Source of the DNA: Clostridia bacterium | Lineage (GTDB): Bacteria; Bacillota; Clostridia; Oscillospirales; Acutalibacteraceae | Length of the DNA: 7,121 nucleotides | Direction of reading: 5' to 3' | NCBI GenBank assembly: GCA_900767015.1 | Contig: CAAFXQ010000200.1 | Location: 1-7,121, forward strand | Shown here: one piece after another, positions 1 through 5,285 of the stretch | Layout: the number at the start of each line of letters is the position of its first letter | How positions within the stretch are numbered: position 1 is the stretch's first letter | Made by a program: the position numbers and the translations under genes | Notes under the pieces: generated by a model | Database searches by the model: none | What the model was told of the DNA's origin: nothing | What the model saw: the letters and a program-made list of their open reading frames with translations, nothing else

Positions 1-26
1 AGGTCAGACGTGTGCTCTGCCGAGCT
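1..26 (+). other. Illumina TruSeq adapter remnant at contig edge
   Basis: Bases 1-26 align without gaps to the 3' end of the Illumina TruSeq read-2 adapter. Positions 4-18 (TCAGACGTGTGCTCT) are identical and 23 of 26 positions match overall. All three mismatches (positions 3, 19 and 24) are adapter T read as G. The encoded residues before Gly-Asp-Asn (positions 28-36) also do not fit the Gly-rich lead-in expected in FGGY kinases, so homology begins exactly where the adapter ends. This stretch is not genomic and must not be translated. Confidence 0.93.
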
Positions 27-27
27 C

Positions 28-798
28 GGCGACAACGCCGCGGCGGCAGTCGGAACAGGTACGGTCGGAAACGGAAAATGCAACCTTTCCGTCGGTACCT
101 CGGGAACGATTTTTATCAGCAGCGACACCTTCGGCGTTGATACCAATAATTCGCTTCACAGCTTTGCGCACGCAGACGGCGGTTATCATCTGATGGGCTG
201 TATGCTTTCGGCGGCGGCGTGCAACAAGTGGTGGTCAGAGGAGATTTTAAAAACAGGCGATTTTGAAGCCGAGCAGAAAAACATTCTTCCCGAAAAGCTC
301 GGCAAAAACAAGGTCTTTTTTCTCCCGTATCTGATGGGCGAACGAAGCCCCGTCAACGACACCGACGCACGGGGGTTGTTTATCGGGATTTCGGCGGACA
401 CAACGAGAGCGGATATGACGCAGGCGGTTTTAGAGGGCGTTGCGTTCGCTATCCGTGACAGCTTCGAGGTCGCAGAAAAACTCGGCATCAAAATCAAACG
501 GTCAAACATCTGCGGCGGCGGAAGCAAAAGCCCGCTTTGGAAAACAATCTTCTCAGCCGTTTTGGGAATCCCCCTCGACACCGTCCAAACCGAGCAGGGT
601 CCGTCATACGGCGGCGCAATTTTAGCGATGGTCGCCTGCGGTGAATACAAAAGCGTCGAAGAAGCCGTCCGTGCTTTCGTCAGAATCACCGATACGGTAT
701 ATCCCGACGAAAGTCTTACCGCTCTTTATAACGAACGCTACGAGCGGTTCAAAAAAATCTATCCGGCAGTAAAAAATCTATATAAAGAAATCAAATAA
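28..798 (+). CDS. xylB: Xylulokinase-like FGGY sugar kinase, C-terminal part (5' truncated)
   Basis: This is the ATP-binding C-terminal domain (about 256 residues) of an FGGY-family carbohydrate kinase; full-length members have about 490-510 residues, so roughly half is missing upstream. Visible family features are GDNAAAAVGTG at the very start, the LSVGTSG loop, YLMGERSPVNDTDARG in the middle, and the late GGGSKSPLW and EQGPSYGGAILA segments. These are closest to xylulokinases, which phosphorylate D-xylulose to xylulose 5-phosphate in the cytoplasm. Related members act on ribulose or fuculose, so the substrate is not proven. A GTG at 10 opens the frame but lies in adapter sequence and is not a real start. 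The stop is followed after 13 nt by the isomerase gene, whose SD (GGAG at 800-803) sits just past the stop. The two are almost certainly co-transcribed. The missing 5' end reflects the contig edge, not a pseudogene. Confidence 0.9.
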   Translation, partial: GDNAAAAVGTGTVGNGKCNLSVGTSGTIFISSDTFGVDTNNSLHSFAHADGGYHLMGCMLSAAACNKWWSEEILKTGDFEAEQKNILPEKLGKNKVFFLPYLMGERSPVNDTDARGLFIGISADTTRADMTQAVLEGVAFAIRDSFEVAEKLGIKIKRSNICGGGSKSPLWKTIFSAVLGIPLDTVQTEQGPSYGGAILAMVACGEYKSVEEAVRAFVRITDTVYPDESLTALYNERYERFKKIYPAVKNLYKEIK

Positions 799-811
799 AG
801 GAGCATGAATT

Positions 812-2287
812 ATGATTACAAATATTCCGAATGTAAAACTCGGCATCATTGCCGTTTCCCGTTCCTGTTTTCCGAAAGCGCTTTCCGAACGAAGAAGAAA
901 AGCCGTTGTCGGCGCTTACGGCAAGGAGCTTTACGAGTGCCCGATAACCGTTGAAAACGAAACGGACGCACAAAACGCCGTAAAAGACGTCAAGGCGAAC
1001 GGCGTCAATGCGCTTGTTGTCTTTCTCGGAAACTTCGGACCCGAAACGCCCGAAACCTTACTTACCGAATGGTTCGACGGACCGATTATGTTTGTCGCCG
1101 CCGCAGAGGGTGACGGAGACCTGATTGACGGAAGAGGCGACGCCTACTGCGGTATGCTCAACTGCTCGTACAATCTCGGGCTTCGCAATAAGACGGCGTA
1201 CATTCCCGAATATCCCGTCGGAACAGCCGAAGAGCTTGCCGGAAAAATCGGCGAATTTGTCCCGATTGCAAGGGCTGTCCTCGGTCTTAAGGGACTGAAA
1301 ATTATTGCTTTCGGACCGAGACCCGACGATTTTCTTGCCTGCAACGCACCGATTAAAGCGCTTTACGATTTAGGCGTGGCGGTTGAGGAAAACTCGGAGC
1401 TTGATTTGCTTGCCGCTTACAACAAGCACAAAGACGACCTGAGGATCCCCGAAAAGATTGCCGAAATGGAAGCTGAGCTCGGAAAAGAGAACCGGTACAG
1501 CGGTATTCTTCCCCGCCTTGCACAGTATGAGCTGACGCTTCTCGACTGGGCTAAGGAGCACAAGGGCACAAGACAGTATGTCGCCTTTGCGAACAAGTGC
1601 TGGCCGGCGTTTCAGACGGAATTCAAGTTTGTTCCCTGCTATGTCAACAGCCGCCTTGCCGCAAGAGGGATTCCCGTTGCGTGTGAGGTCGACATTTACG
1701 GAGCGCTGAGCGAATACATCGGCGTTTGCGTATCGGGTACGGCGACTACGCTTCTTGACATCAACAACACCGTCCCAAAGTCAATCTATGACAAGGCGGT
1801 TAAAAACATCTGTAATAAGCGCATTTCCGAAACGTTTATGGGCTTTCACTGCGGCAACACCGCCTGCGGACTGCTGAAAAATCCGCACATGGGCTATCAG
1901 CTTATTATGAAGCGTGACCTTGAACCCGAGCTTCCCGAGCCTGACATCACAAGAGGAACGCTTGAGGGCAACATCAAGCCCGGCGACATCACGTTCTTCC
2001 GCTTGCAGTCAACGGCGGACACGAAGCTGAAAGCCTACATCGCCCAGGGTGAAGTCGTAAACGCTGACTGCGAAAGCTTCGGCTCAATCGGCATTTTTGC
2101 CATTGACGAAATGGAGCGGTTTTACCGTCATGTGCTGATTGCAAAGCGTTTCCCGCACCACGGAGCGGTTGCGTTCGGTCACCACGGAAAAGCCCTTTTC
2201 GAAGTATTCAAGTATCTCGGAATCGGGGATATTTCGTACAATCAGCCGAAGTCAATTCCCTATCCGGACGAAAATCCGTTCGGATAA
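812..2287 (+). CDS. L-fucose/L-arabinose isomerase family protein
   Basis: A complete 491-residue protein resembling the COG2407 L-fucose/L-arabinose isomerase family, cytoplasmic metal-dependent enzymes that interconvert aldoses and ketoses. The N-terminal part (about 8-180) has alternating strands and helices typical of the substrate-binding half. The C-terminal half carries NKCWPAFQTEF (261-271), ACEVDIYGAL (290-299), FMGFHCGNTA (342-351) and FPHHGAVAFGHHG (447-459). Glu270 and Asp294 are 24 residues apart, the spacing I recall for metal ligands Glu337 and Asp361 of E. coli FucI; His449 or His450 could be the third ligand. The ATG at 812 has an AAAGGAG Shine-Dalgarno 8 nt upstream; the ATG at 805 is out of frame. 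Pairing with a xylulokinase-like kinase suggests an isomerase-kinase route for a pentose or deoxyhexose. Fucose, arabinose, xylose or another sugar cannot be told apart here, so no gene symbol is given. Confidence 0.85.
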   Translation: MITNIPNVKLGIIAVSRSCFPKALSERRRKAVVGAYGKELYECPITVENETDAQNAVKDVKANGVNALVVFLGNFGPETPETLLTEWFDGPIMFVAAAEGDGDLIDGRGDAYCGMLNCSYNLGLRNKTAYIPEYPVGTAEELAGKIGEFVPIARAVLGLKGLKIIAFGPRPDDFLACNAPIKALYDLGVAVEENSELDLLAAYNKHKDDLRIPEKIAEMEAELGKENRYSGILPRLAQYELTLLDWAKEHKGTRQYVAFANKCWPAFQTEFKFVPCYVNSRLAARGIPVACEVDIYGALSEYIGVCVSGTATTLLDINNTVPKSIYDKAVKNICNKRISETFMGFHCGNTACGLLKNPHMGYQLIMKRDLEPELPEPDITRGTLEGNIKPGDITFFRLQSTADTKLKAYIAQGEVVNADCESFGSIGIFAIDEMERFYRHVLIAKRFPHHGAVAFGHHGKALFEVFKYLGIGDISYNQPKSIPYPDENPFG

Positions 2288-2312
2288 AAGGGGAGCCGAA
2301 TCAAGACAAACA

Positions 2313-2355
2313 AAAAATCAGTCTCATTCCCGGTGCTTGAGACTGATTTTTATAG
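2313..2355 (+). terminator. Intrinsic terminator 1 of the kinase-isomerase operon
   Basis: A perfect 14-bp stem pairs 2313-2326 with 2338-2351 (outer AAAAATCAGTC, inner TCTCA) around an 11-nt loop. It lies 25 nt after the isomerase stop. The left flank is A-rich, so the reverse strand reads a T-run after the hairpin too, and it can work in both directions for the convergent small gene. Confidence 0.85.
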
Positions 2356-2356
2356 T

Positions 2357-2397
2357 ATCACCGCAGGGATAATACTCTGCGGTGATTTTGTTTTATT
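2357..2397 (+). terminator. Intrinsic terminator 2 (tandem)
   Basis: A perfect 10-bp GC-rich stem pairs ATCACCGCAG (2357-2366) with CTGCGGTGAT (2377-2386) around a 10-nt loop, followed by TTTGTTTTATT. It is a second, stronger-looking terminator directly after the first. It ends at the stop codon of the convergent small gene at 2397. Confidence 0.88.
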
Positions 2398-2588
2398 CAG
2401 ATCATTCGTCCGGCAAAGTCGATTCTGTCGGAGATAAAGTCGAAAAGCTCCTGTGCGTGTCTCAGCTTCAGGCAGATGTAGCAAAGAAATTTGTTTTGCC
2501 GTGTGCTGAGTCTGCGGCGGAAAAGGTGCTTTTTAAACAATGAATATATTTCGATTTTCAGTGCCGTGATTTGTTTTATAATACGCAT
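2397..2588 (-). CDS. Small hypothetical protein, 63 residues, basic
   Basis: I do not recognise this protein. It is short, rich in Lys/Arg, and mostly helix-prone, with a basic cluster HLFRRRLSTRQNK (21-33), a CxxC pair (Cys36, Cys39) and a C-terminal helix LRHAQELFDFISDRIDF (42-58). There is no signal peptide or clear membrane segment. It is likely a real gene because a strong SD (GGAGGG, 2595-2600) sits 6 nt before the ATG, a perfect TATAAT -10 lies upstream, and the gene ends at a terminator that works on both strands. It follows the XRE regulator gene on the same strand by 96 nt but has its own promoter with repeated boxes similar to one at the regulator's promoter, so it is a probable regulatory target. 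A role as a toxin, phage-related factor or peptide partner would be speculation. A chance reading frame remains possible. Confidence 0.55.
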   Translation of the reverse strand: MRIIKQITALKIEIYSLFKKHLFRRRLSTRQNKFLCYICLKLRHAQELFDFISDRIDFAGRMI

Positions 2589-2607
2589 AACAATCCCTCC
2601 GTGCTTT

Positions 2608-2643
2608 ACTATTAGTCACTAACCGTAACCAATAGTTATTATA
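2608..2643 (-). promoter_or_regulatory. Promoter of the small gene with three 10-bp-phased operator boxes
   Basis: On the minus strand a perfect -10 box TATAAT occupies 2643-2638; no good -35 is seen at 17 nt, as expected of a regulated or activator-dependent promoter. Immediately downstream, read on the plus strand, three 9-mers start at 2608, 2618 and 2628: ACTATTAGT, ACTAACCGT and ACCAATAGT. They fit AC-Y-A-NN-M-GT with a strict 10-bp period, placing them on one DNA face. The outer two also form an imperfect inverted repeat (8 of 9 positions). A repressor bound here would cover the transcription start. Confidence 0.6.
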
Positions 2644-2684
2644 TTGATTGCCGGAAAGAATTTTGGCGCAGTTTGTCGAAAATG

Positions 2685-2996
2685 TTATTTTTTCAGCAAA
2701 GCTTCGATAACGCTGTAAATTTTTTGTTGCTCATCGGCAGGAAGTTTTCCGATTTGCTCGGTATATTTTGAAATCTTCACTTCATATCCGCTGTCAATTA
2801 CATCGCAGAGAAGTTCATCGGCACAACAGCCGAGGGCATTGGCAATTCTTACGAAGGTTTCAAGCTTCGGAACTTTTTCGTCACGTTCAATCATGCCGAT
2901 GTAGGAGACACTAAGGTCAACGATTTCGGCAAGCTGTTCTTGTGTCATGTATTTTTTCAGTCTGTATTTTCTTATGTTTTTTCCTAAGCCTTTCAA
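2685..2996 (-). CDS. XRE-family helix-turn-helix transcriptional regulator
   Basis: A 103-residue cytoplasmic DNA-binding protein. Residues 4-61 form a Cro/C1-type HTH domain: LGKNIRKYRLKKYMTQEQLA (helices 1-2), VDLSVSYIGMIERDEKVPKL (recognition helix 3 and turn) and TFVRIANALGCCADELL (helices 4-5). The C-terminal tail (about 76-103) is a helical segment, EQIGKLPADEQQKIYSVIEAL, common in short XRE regulators of Firmicutes and probably used for dimerisation. The start is a TTG at 2996-2994: it is preceded by GGTGAT, which pairs well with the 16S anti-SD, and it keeps helix 1 intact, whereas the first downstream ATG (Met17) would delete it. Two adjacent cysteines (about 57-58) are unusual but have no known meaning here. 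Shared ACTRTTAGT-like boxes suggest it represses itself and the small gene downstream; that link is inference. Confidence 0.9.
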   Translation of the reverse strand: MKGLGKNIRKYRLKKYMTQEQLAEIVDLSVSYIGMIERDEKVPKLETFVRIANALGCCADELLCDVIDSGYEVKISKYTEQIGKLPADEQQKIYSVIEALLKK

Positions 2997-3011
2997 GTTA
3001 TCACCGACTTT

Positions 3012-3054
3012 CAGTATATACTGTTAGTATAGGTGTATAACTTATAGATATTAA
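3012..3054 (-). promoter_or_regulatory. Promoter and operator-like palindromes of the XRE gene
   Basis: On the minus strand a -10 TATACT (3031-3026) and a weak -35 TTAATA (3054-3049) are 17 nt apart and about 30-55 nt before the TTG start. Overlapping the -10 and start region are a perfect palindrome CAGTATATACTG (3012-3023) and a second inverted repeat TATACT-GTT-AGTATA (3017-3031). The box ACTGTTAGT (3020-3028) differs by one base from ACTATTAGT in the small-gene promoter. The arrangement suits autorepression. Confidence 0.5.
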
Positions 3055-3067
3055 GAGACTTATAGAT
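3040..3067. repeat. 10-bp direct repeat ACTTATAGAT
   Basis: The decamer ACTTATAGAT occurs at 3040-3049 and again at 3058-3067, 18 bp apart start to start. The second copy runs into the left arm of the large inverted repeat at 3064-3100. It lies just upstream of the XRE promoter and could be a regulator site, or chance in AT-rich DNA. Confidence 0.5.
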
Positions 3068-3100
3068 GTAAACCTTGACAAATAGTCAAGGTTTACATCT
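3064..3100. repeat. Perfect 16-bp inverted repeat with 5-nt loop
   Basis: AGATGTAAACCTTGAC (3064-3079) and its exact reverse complement (3085-3100) flank AAATA. Neither side has a T-run, so this is not a standard intrinsic terminator. It lies between the XRE promoter and the end of the GH30 gene. It may be a protein-binding site, a structured RNA element or a remnant of a small mobile repeat. Bases 3101-3171 next to it show no gene or clear signal. Confidence 0.75.
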
Positions 3101-3171
3101 CAACTAAATATATCATTATGAAGTTGCGGCAAGGACATTTTGAGAATCCTTAATAGATGACCGTAATAACT

Positions 3172-3204
3172 TAAGCCCCGCAGATTCAATGCCTGCGGGG
3201 CTTA
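3172..3204 (-). terminator. GC-rich hairpin terminator after the GH30 gene
   Basis: A perfect 12-bp stem (TAAGCCCCGCAG, 3172-3183, with 3193-3204) and a 9-nt loop lie 12 nt downstream of the GH30 stop. The T-run on the minus strand is short and interrupted (AGTTATT), so termination may rest mainly on the strong stem. Confidence 0.75.
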
Positions 3205-3215
3205 TACATCTTGTT

Positions 3216-4721
3216 TTATTCAAATACAACCGTATTGATGCTGTCTTTTGTAAGTGTAATACGGTTTGTTTTCTCTCCGTTGTACGTTTCCTGAAGCTTC
3301 ACTGTTTCGTCGGTTGTGTAAACCATCATGGTCTCACCCGGAACGGAAAGCTTGACCTCTTTTTCGTCCCCCTCGTTTACGAGCACAAGAACGGTTTTTC
3401 CGTCAGGTGTCTTAAAGGCACAGAACGAGGTTTCAAGATATCCGTTTTCCTCGTCACGACCCTGAAGATTAGATCGGTATGACGAAAGATTGGCGCCGGT
3501 TTGGAGGATCTTTGACCCGGTCGGAACGAACTTTGAGAAGTGGGCGAGGGCGTAGTAGCGTGCGGCGGTGTCGTATTCGGAGAAATCGTCATTGGCATAG
3601 AAAAGACCATCCGAATACTTCAGTCCGTCGTCGCCGATTCCGATCTGATTGACCGCAACCCAATTTGACCAGCTGTTGACGTTTGTATAGTTGATATCGT
3701 TGGCAATGACTCTTGCCATGATGGCGGCGCTTTTTATGTCGTCAACGCTCGTTTTGCACGGAAGCTCACACCATTCGCTCATGTCGATTCTTGTGCTGTT
3801 GTACGGCTTTTGCTTAAGCCATGCGCCGAATTTTATTTTGCTGAAAATATTGGTATCTGACCAGTAGCTGTGATAGGAAAGGGAGCCGACCTCAGAGAAA
3901 AGCTCACTGTCGCCTGTAATCGAATCAAAATAGCCCTTGGTCGTGTCGCCGATGTTACCGCTTTCGGGGCAGGAAAGCTTAACCGGAAGATTTCTTTCCT
4001 TAATCCCCACTGCGAACAACTTGAGCAACTCGTAAACTTCATCAGGCTCATAATGACAGCCCTCCTGATGAACCCGTTCACCACCCCAGCCCCATTGCGG
4101 CTCATTGATCGGGGAAATGAACTTAACCGGAACGCCCTTACTGAGAAAATACTCGGTAATCGTCAGGAAGTAATCGACATAATCCTGATAGTGTTCCTTG
4201 GAAAGGTTGCTCGTGCCGTTGTCTTCCTTACTGCCGCTCGCTTCGCCGGTCACGGTCATCGAGTAATGCGGACTGTTGGCAAAGAGGACAACCGTGTCGA
4301 TACAGCCGTATTTGAGGGCTTCGAAGAGGAAGTCCTGCGCATTTTTGTCCCGGCTGAAGTCGTATTCAAACTGATTTGTCTCTTCGTTGTAATAATAAAA
4401 GCTCTCGGTGTTGTGCCAATCGTTTGTGACCCGGTTGTGCTCGGGATTGACGCCGCCGCCGATGTTGTAGCGGTAAATATTCAGTCCGAGACCGTCTTTA
4501 CTGAAAAGCTTTTTCGCTAAATCCGTGCGGGTTTCTTCGTCGTCAACCATCTGACTCCACCAGCACGCCGACGTACCCCAACCGTAAAAGTCGTCAACCG
4601 CTTTATCGGTGACGGTGATTTTCAATGTTTTTCCGGACATAATAACACCTGCCAAAATGATAATGATTGCCGCAAGAACCGAAAGGCTGATAACGGCAGC
4701 TTTTTTCTTTGATTTTTTCAT
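3216..4721 (-). CDS. GH30-type glycoside hydrolase, membrane-anchored or secreted
   Basis: A 501-residue extracytoplasmic enzyme of the GH30 type (clan A, retaining). A Lys-rich start and hydrophobic stretch (about 8-28) form a signal peptide or uncleaved anchor; no AxA cleavage site is evident. The catalytic barrel begins at FYGWGTSACWWSQ (45-57) and includes NIYRYNIGGG (81-90), FANSPHYSMT (147-156), the acid/base motif SPINEPQWGWG (203-213, Glu207), SLSYHSYW (280-287) and the nucleophile motif DMSEWCELP (313-321, Glu316). A C-terminal beta-sandwich (about 400-501) completes the usual two-domain GH30 shape. Known GH30 activities include glucuronoxylanase, beta-1,6-galactanase, beta-glucosylceramidase and beta-xylosidase; I cannot choose among them. 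The ATG has a GGAGGA Shine-Dalgarno 6 nt upstream and its own promoter. It has no cell-wall sorting signal or obvious carbohydrate-binding module. It may supply sugars to the cell, but its link to the kinase-isomerase operon is only by proximity. Confidence 0.87.
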   Translation of the reverse strand: MKKSKKKAAVISLSVLAAIIIILAGVIMSGKTLKITVTDKAVDDFYGWGTSACWWSQMVDDEETRTDLAKKLFSKDGLGLNIYRYNIGGGVNPEHNRVTNDWHNTESFYYYNEETNQFEYDFSRDKNAQDFLFEALKYGCIDTVVLFANSPHYSMTVTGEASGSKEDNGTSNLSKEHYQDYVDYFLTITEYFLSKGVPVKFISPINEPQWGWGGERVHQEGCHYEPDEVYELLKLFAVGIKERNLPVKLSCPESGNIGDTTKGYFDSITGDSELFSEVGSLSYHSYWSDTNIFSKIKFGAWLKQKPYNSTRIDMSEWCELPCKTSVDDIKSAAIMARVIANDINYTNVNSWSNWVAVNQIGIGDDGLKYSDGLFYANDDFSEYDTAARYYALAHFSKFVPTGSKILQTGANLSSYRSNLQGRDEENGYLETSFCAFKTPDGKTVLVLVNEGDEKEVKLSVPGETMMVYTTDETVKLQETYNGEKTNRITLTKDSINTVVFE

Positions 4722-4756
4722 TCTTTCTCCTCCGTAATATCAAGCGTCAGATCAGG

Positions 4757-4789
4757 CGGCGCAGATTTTAGCCGATTGTCTGAGCGCCG
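4757..4789 (-). promoter_or_regulatory. Inverted repeat in the GH30 leader
   Basis: CGGCGC (4757-4762) pairs with GCGCCG (4784-4789), extended by AGA (4763-4765) with TCT (4779-4781) across a 2-nt bulge, with a 13-nt loop. It lies in the roughly 75-nt leader between the promoter and the SD. It could be an operator or an RNA hairpin affecting translation; support is limited. Confidence 0.35.
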
Positions 4790-4802
4790 GATTTATGTTT
4801 TC

Positions 4803-4831
4803 ATCATATCAAAAACAGATCCGATTTTCAA
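4803..4831 (-). promoter_or_regulatory. Sigma-A type promoter of the GH30 gene
   Basis: On the minus strand TTGAAA (4831-4826) and TATGAT (4808-4803) are separated by exactly 17 nt. Transcription would start near 4796, giving a leader of about 75 nt. Confidence 0.75.
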
Positions 4832-4838
4832 TACCTGT

Positions 4839-4877
4839 ATAAAAGAAAACAGTTCCCAACCTTTCGGCAGGGAACTG
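4839..4877 (-). terminator. Intrinsic terminator after the BFD-like gene
   Basis: Minus-strand stem CAGTTCCC/GGGAACTG (4877-4870 with 4857-4850) and a 12-nt loop are followed by TTTTCTTTTAT (4849-4839). It starts 12 nt after the stop of the BFD-like gene and insulates the GH30 promoter just downstream. Confidence 0.87.
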
Positions 4878-4889
4878 AAGTGTGTTCTT

Positions 4890-5084
4890 TTATTTGCTCA
4901 TGATTTCGGAAATGGCGTCAAGAATCTTGTCGTGGCAGCCGCCGCAGCCGGTTGAACAATTTGTAAGCTTCTGAACCTCTTCAAAGTTCTTTTCGACGTC
5001 GCTGAATGTGCTGAACTTTTTCAGTGCGTCCTCAACGTCAAAGTAGGTTACCTGCTTGCATTTGCAGATTGTATAGTTTACCAT
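4890..5084 (-). CDS. BFD-like [2Fe-2S]-binding protein, stand-alone
   Basis: A 64-residue cytoplasmic protein matching the bacterioferritin-associated ferredoxin (BFD-like) [2Fe-2S] domain almost end to end. The hallmark cysteines are present: ICKCKQVT near the N-terminus (Cys7, Cys9) and STGCGGC near the C-terminus (Cys47, Cys50), with helices between and after. An extra Cys43 precedes the second pair. In characterised systems such domains pass electrons to bacterioferritin to release iron, or serve as modules in larger oxidoreductases; the partner here is unknown and no bacterioferritin gene is in the window. The ATG has an SD (AGAGGTGA, 5098-5091) 6 nt upstream. The gene is driven by a full-consensus promoter and is divergent from an Rrf2 regulator that itself has three cysteines, suggesting control by iron-sulfur or redox status. 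Its own terminator makes it monocistronic. Confidence 0.85.
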   Translation of the reverse strand: MVNYTICKCKQVTYFDVEDALKKFSTFSDVEKNFEEVQKLTNCSTGCGGCHDKILDAISEIMSK

Positions 5085-5109
5085 GAAAATTCACCTCTTT
5101 TATCAGATA

Positions 5110-5136
5110 TCATACTGTCATGCAGAAACAGTATGA
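5110..5136 (-). promoter_or_regulatory. 9-bp inverted repeat at the BFD-like transcription start
   Basis: TCATACTGT (5110-5118) and ACAGTATGA (5128-5136) are perfect inverted arms separated by 9 bp. The element begins about 3 nt inside the predicted transcript and ends before the SD. This is where a repressor operator would sit; a 5' leader hairpin is the alternative. Confidence 0.6.
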
Positions 5137-5145
5137 ACTTAGAAT

Positions 5146-5174
5146 ATTATATAATCATGACTTGCCGTTGTCAA
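5146..5174 (-). promoter_or_regulatory. Full-consensus promoter of the BFD-like gene
   Basis: On the minus strand TTGACA (5174-5169) and TATAAT (5151-5146) are both perfect sigma-70/sigma-A consensus boxes, 17 nt apart. The predicted start is near 5139, giving a leader of about 54 nt. A promoter this strong for a small Fe-S protein implies a repressor. Confidence 0.85.
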
Positions 5175-5228
5175 TGTTTCCTGCGTAAAAGTTTATAATC
5201 CGATGCTGCGGCAAATTTATGAGTACAC

Positions 5229-5260
5229 TTGAAAACCTATTAAAAACATGGTATTATAGG
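5229..5260 (+). promoter_or_regulatory. Promoter of the Rrf2 gene with overlapping palindrome
   Basis: TTGAAA (5229-5234) and TATTAT (5252-5257) are 17 nt apart, about 30 nt before the ATG. An inverted repeat CCTAT (5236-5240) / ATAGG (5256-5260) spans the spacer and -10, a typical position for an Rrf2-family autoregulatory site, though the arms are short. Confidence 0.7.
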
Positions 5261-5285
5261 AATATAAATTTTAGAGGTGACCGAT

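Noticed and set aside
10..27. GTG at 10 as the start of a complete 262-residue kinase
   Set aside because: It lies in adapter sequence, and the protein begins in the middle of the FGGY fold; the gene is truncated.
186..689. 167-residue minus-strand frame
   Set aside because: It is the antisense shadow of the kinase coding region, with no family features.
2397..2996. Toxin-antitoxin module from the XRE gene and small basic gene
   Set aside because: The genes have separate promoters and a 96-nt gap, and the small protein matches no toxin family I know; the claim is not supported.
3040..3067. CRISPR-like repeats
   Set aside because: Only two 10-bp copies 18 bp apart, with no spacer array and no cas genes.
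3064..3100. Intrinsic terminator
   Set aside because: The stem is AT-rich with no T-run on either strand, and no gene ends close by in the right direction; a better GC-rich hairpin at 3172-3204 serves the GH30 gene.
3870..4520. 216-residue plus-strand frame
   Set aside because: It lies entirely opposite the GH30 gene, whose catalytic motifs are clear; it has no family features of its own.
5110..5136. LexA box, because TACTGT and ACAGTA resemble the E. coli SOS operator
   Set aside because: The CTGT-ACAG spacing is 9, not 8, and Firmicutes LexA uses a different CGAAC-GTTCG type motif; no SOS gene is nearby.
5277..5285. GTG start for the Rrf2 regulator
   Set aside because: The GTG is part of the SD AGAGGTGA; the family starts at MKISTKGRYALR.
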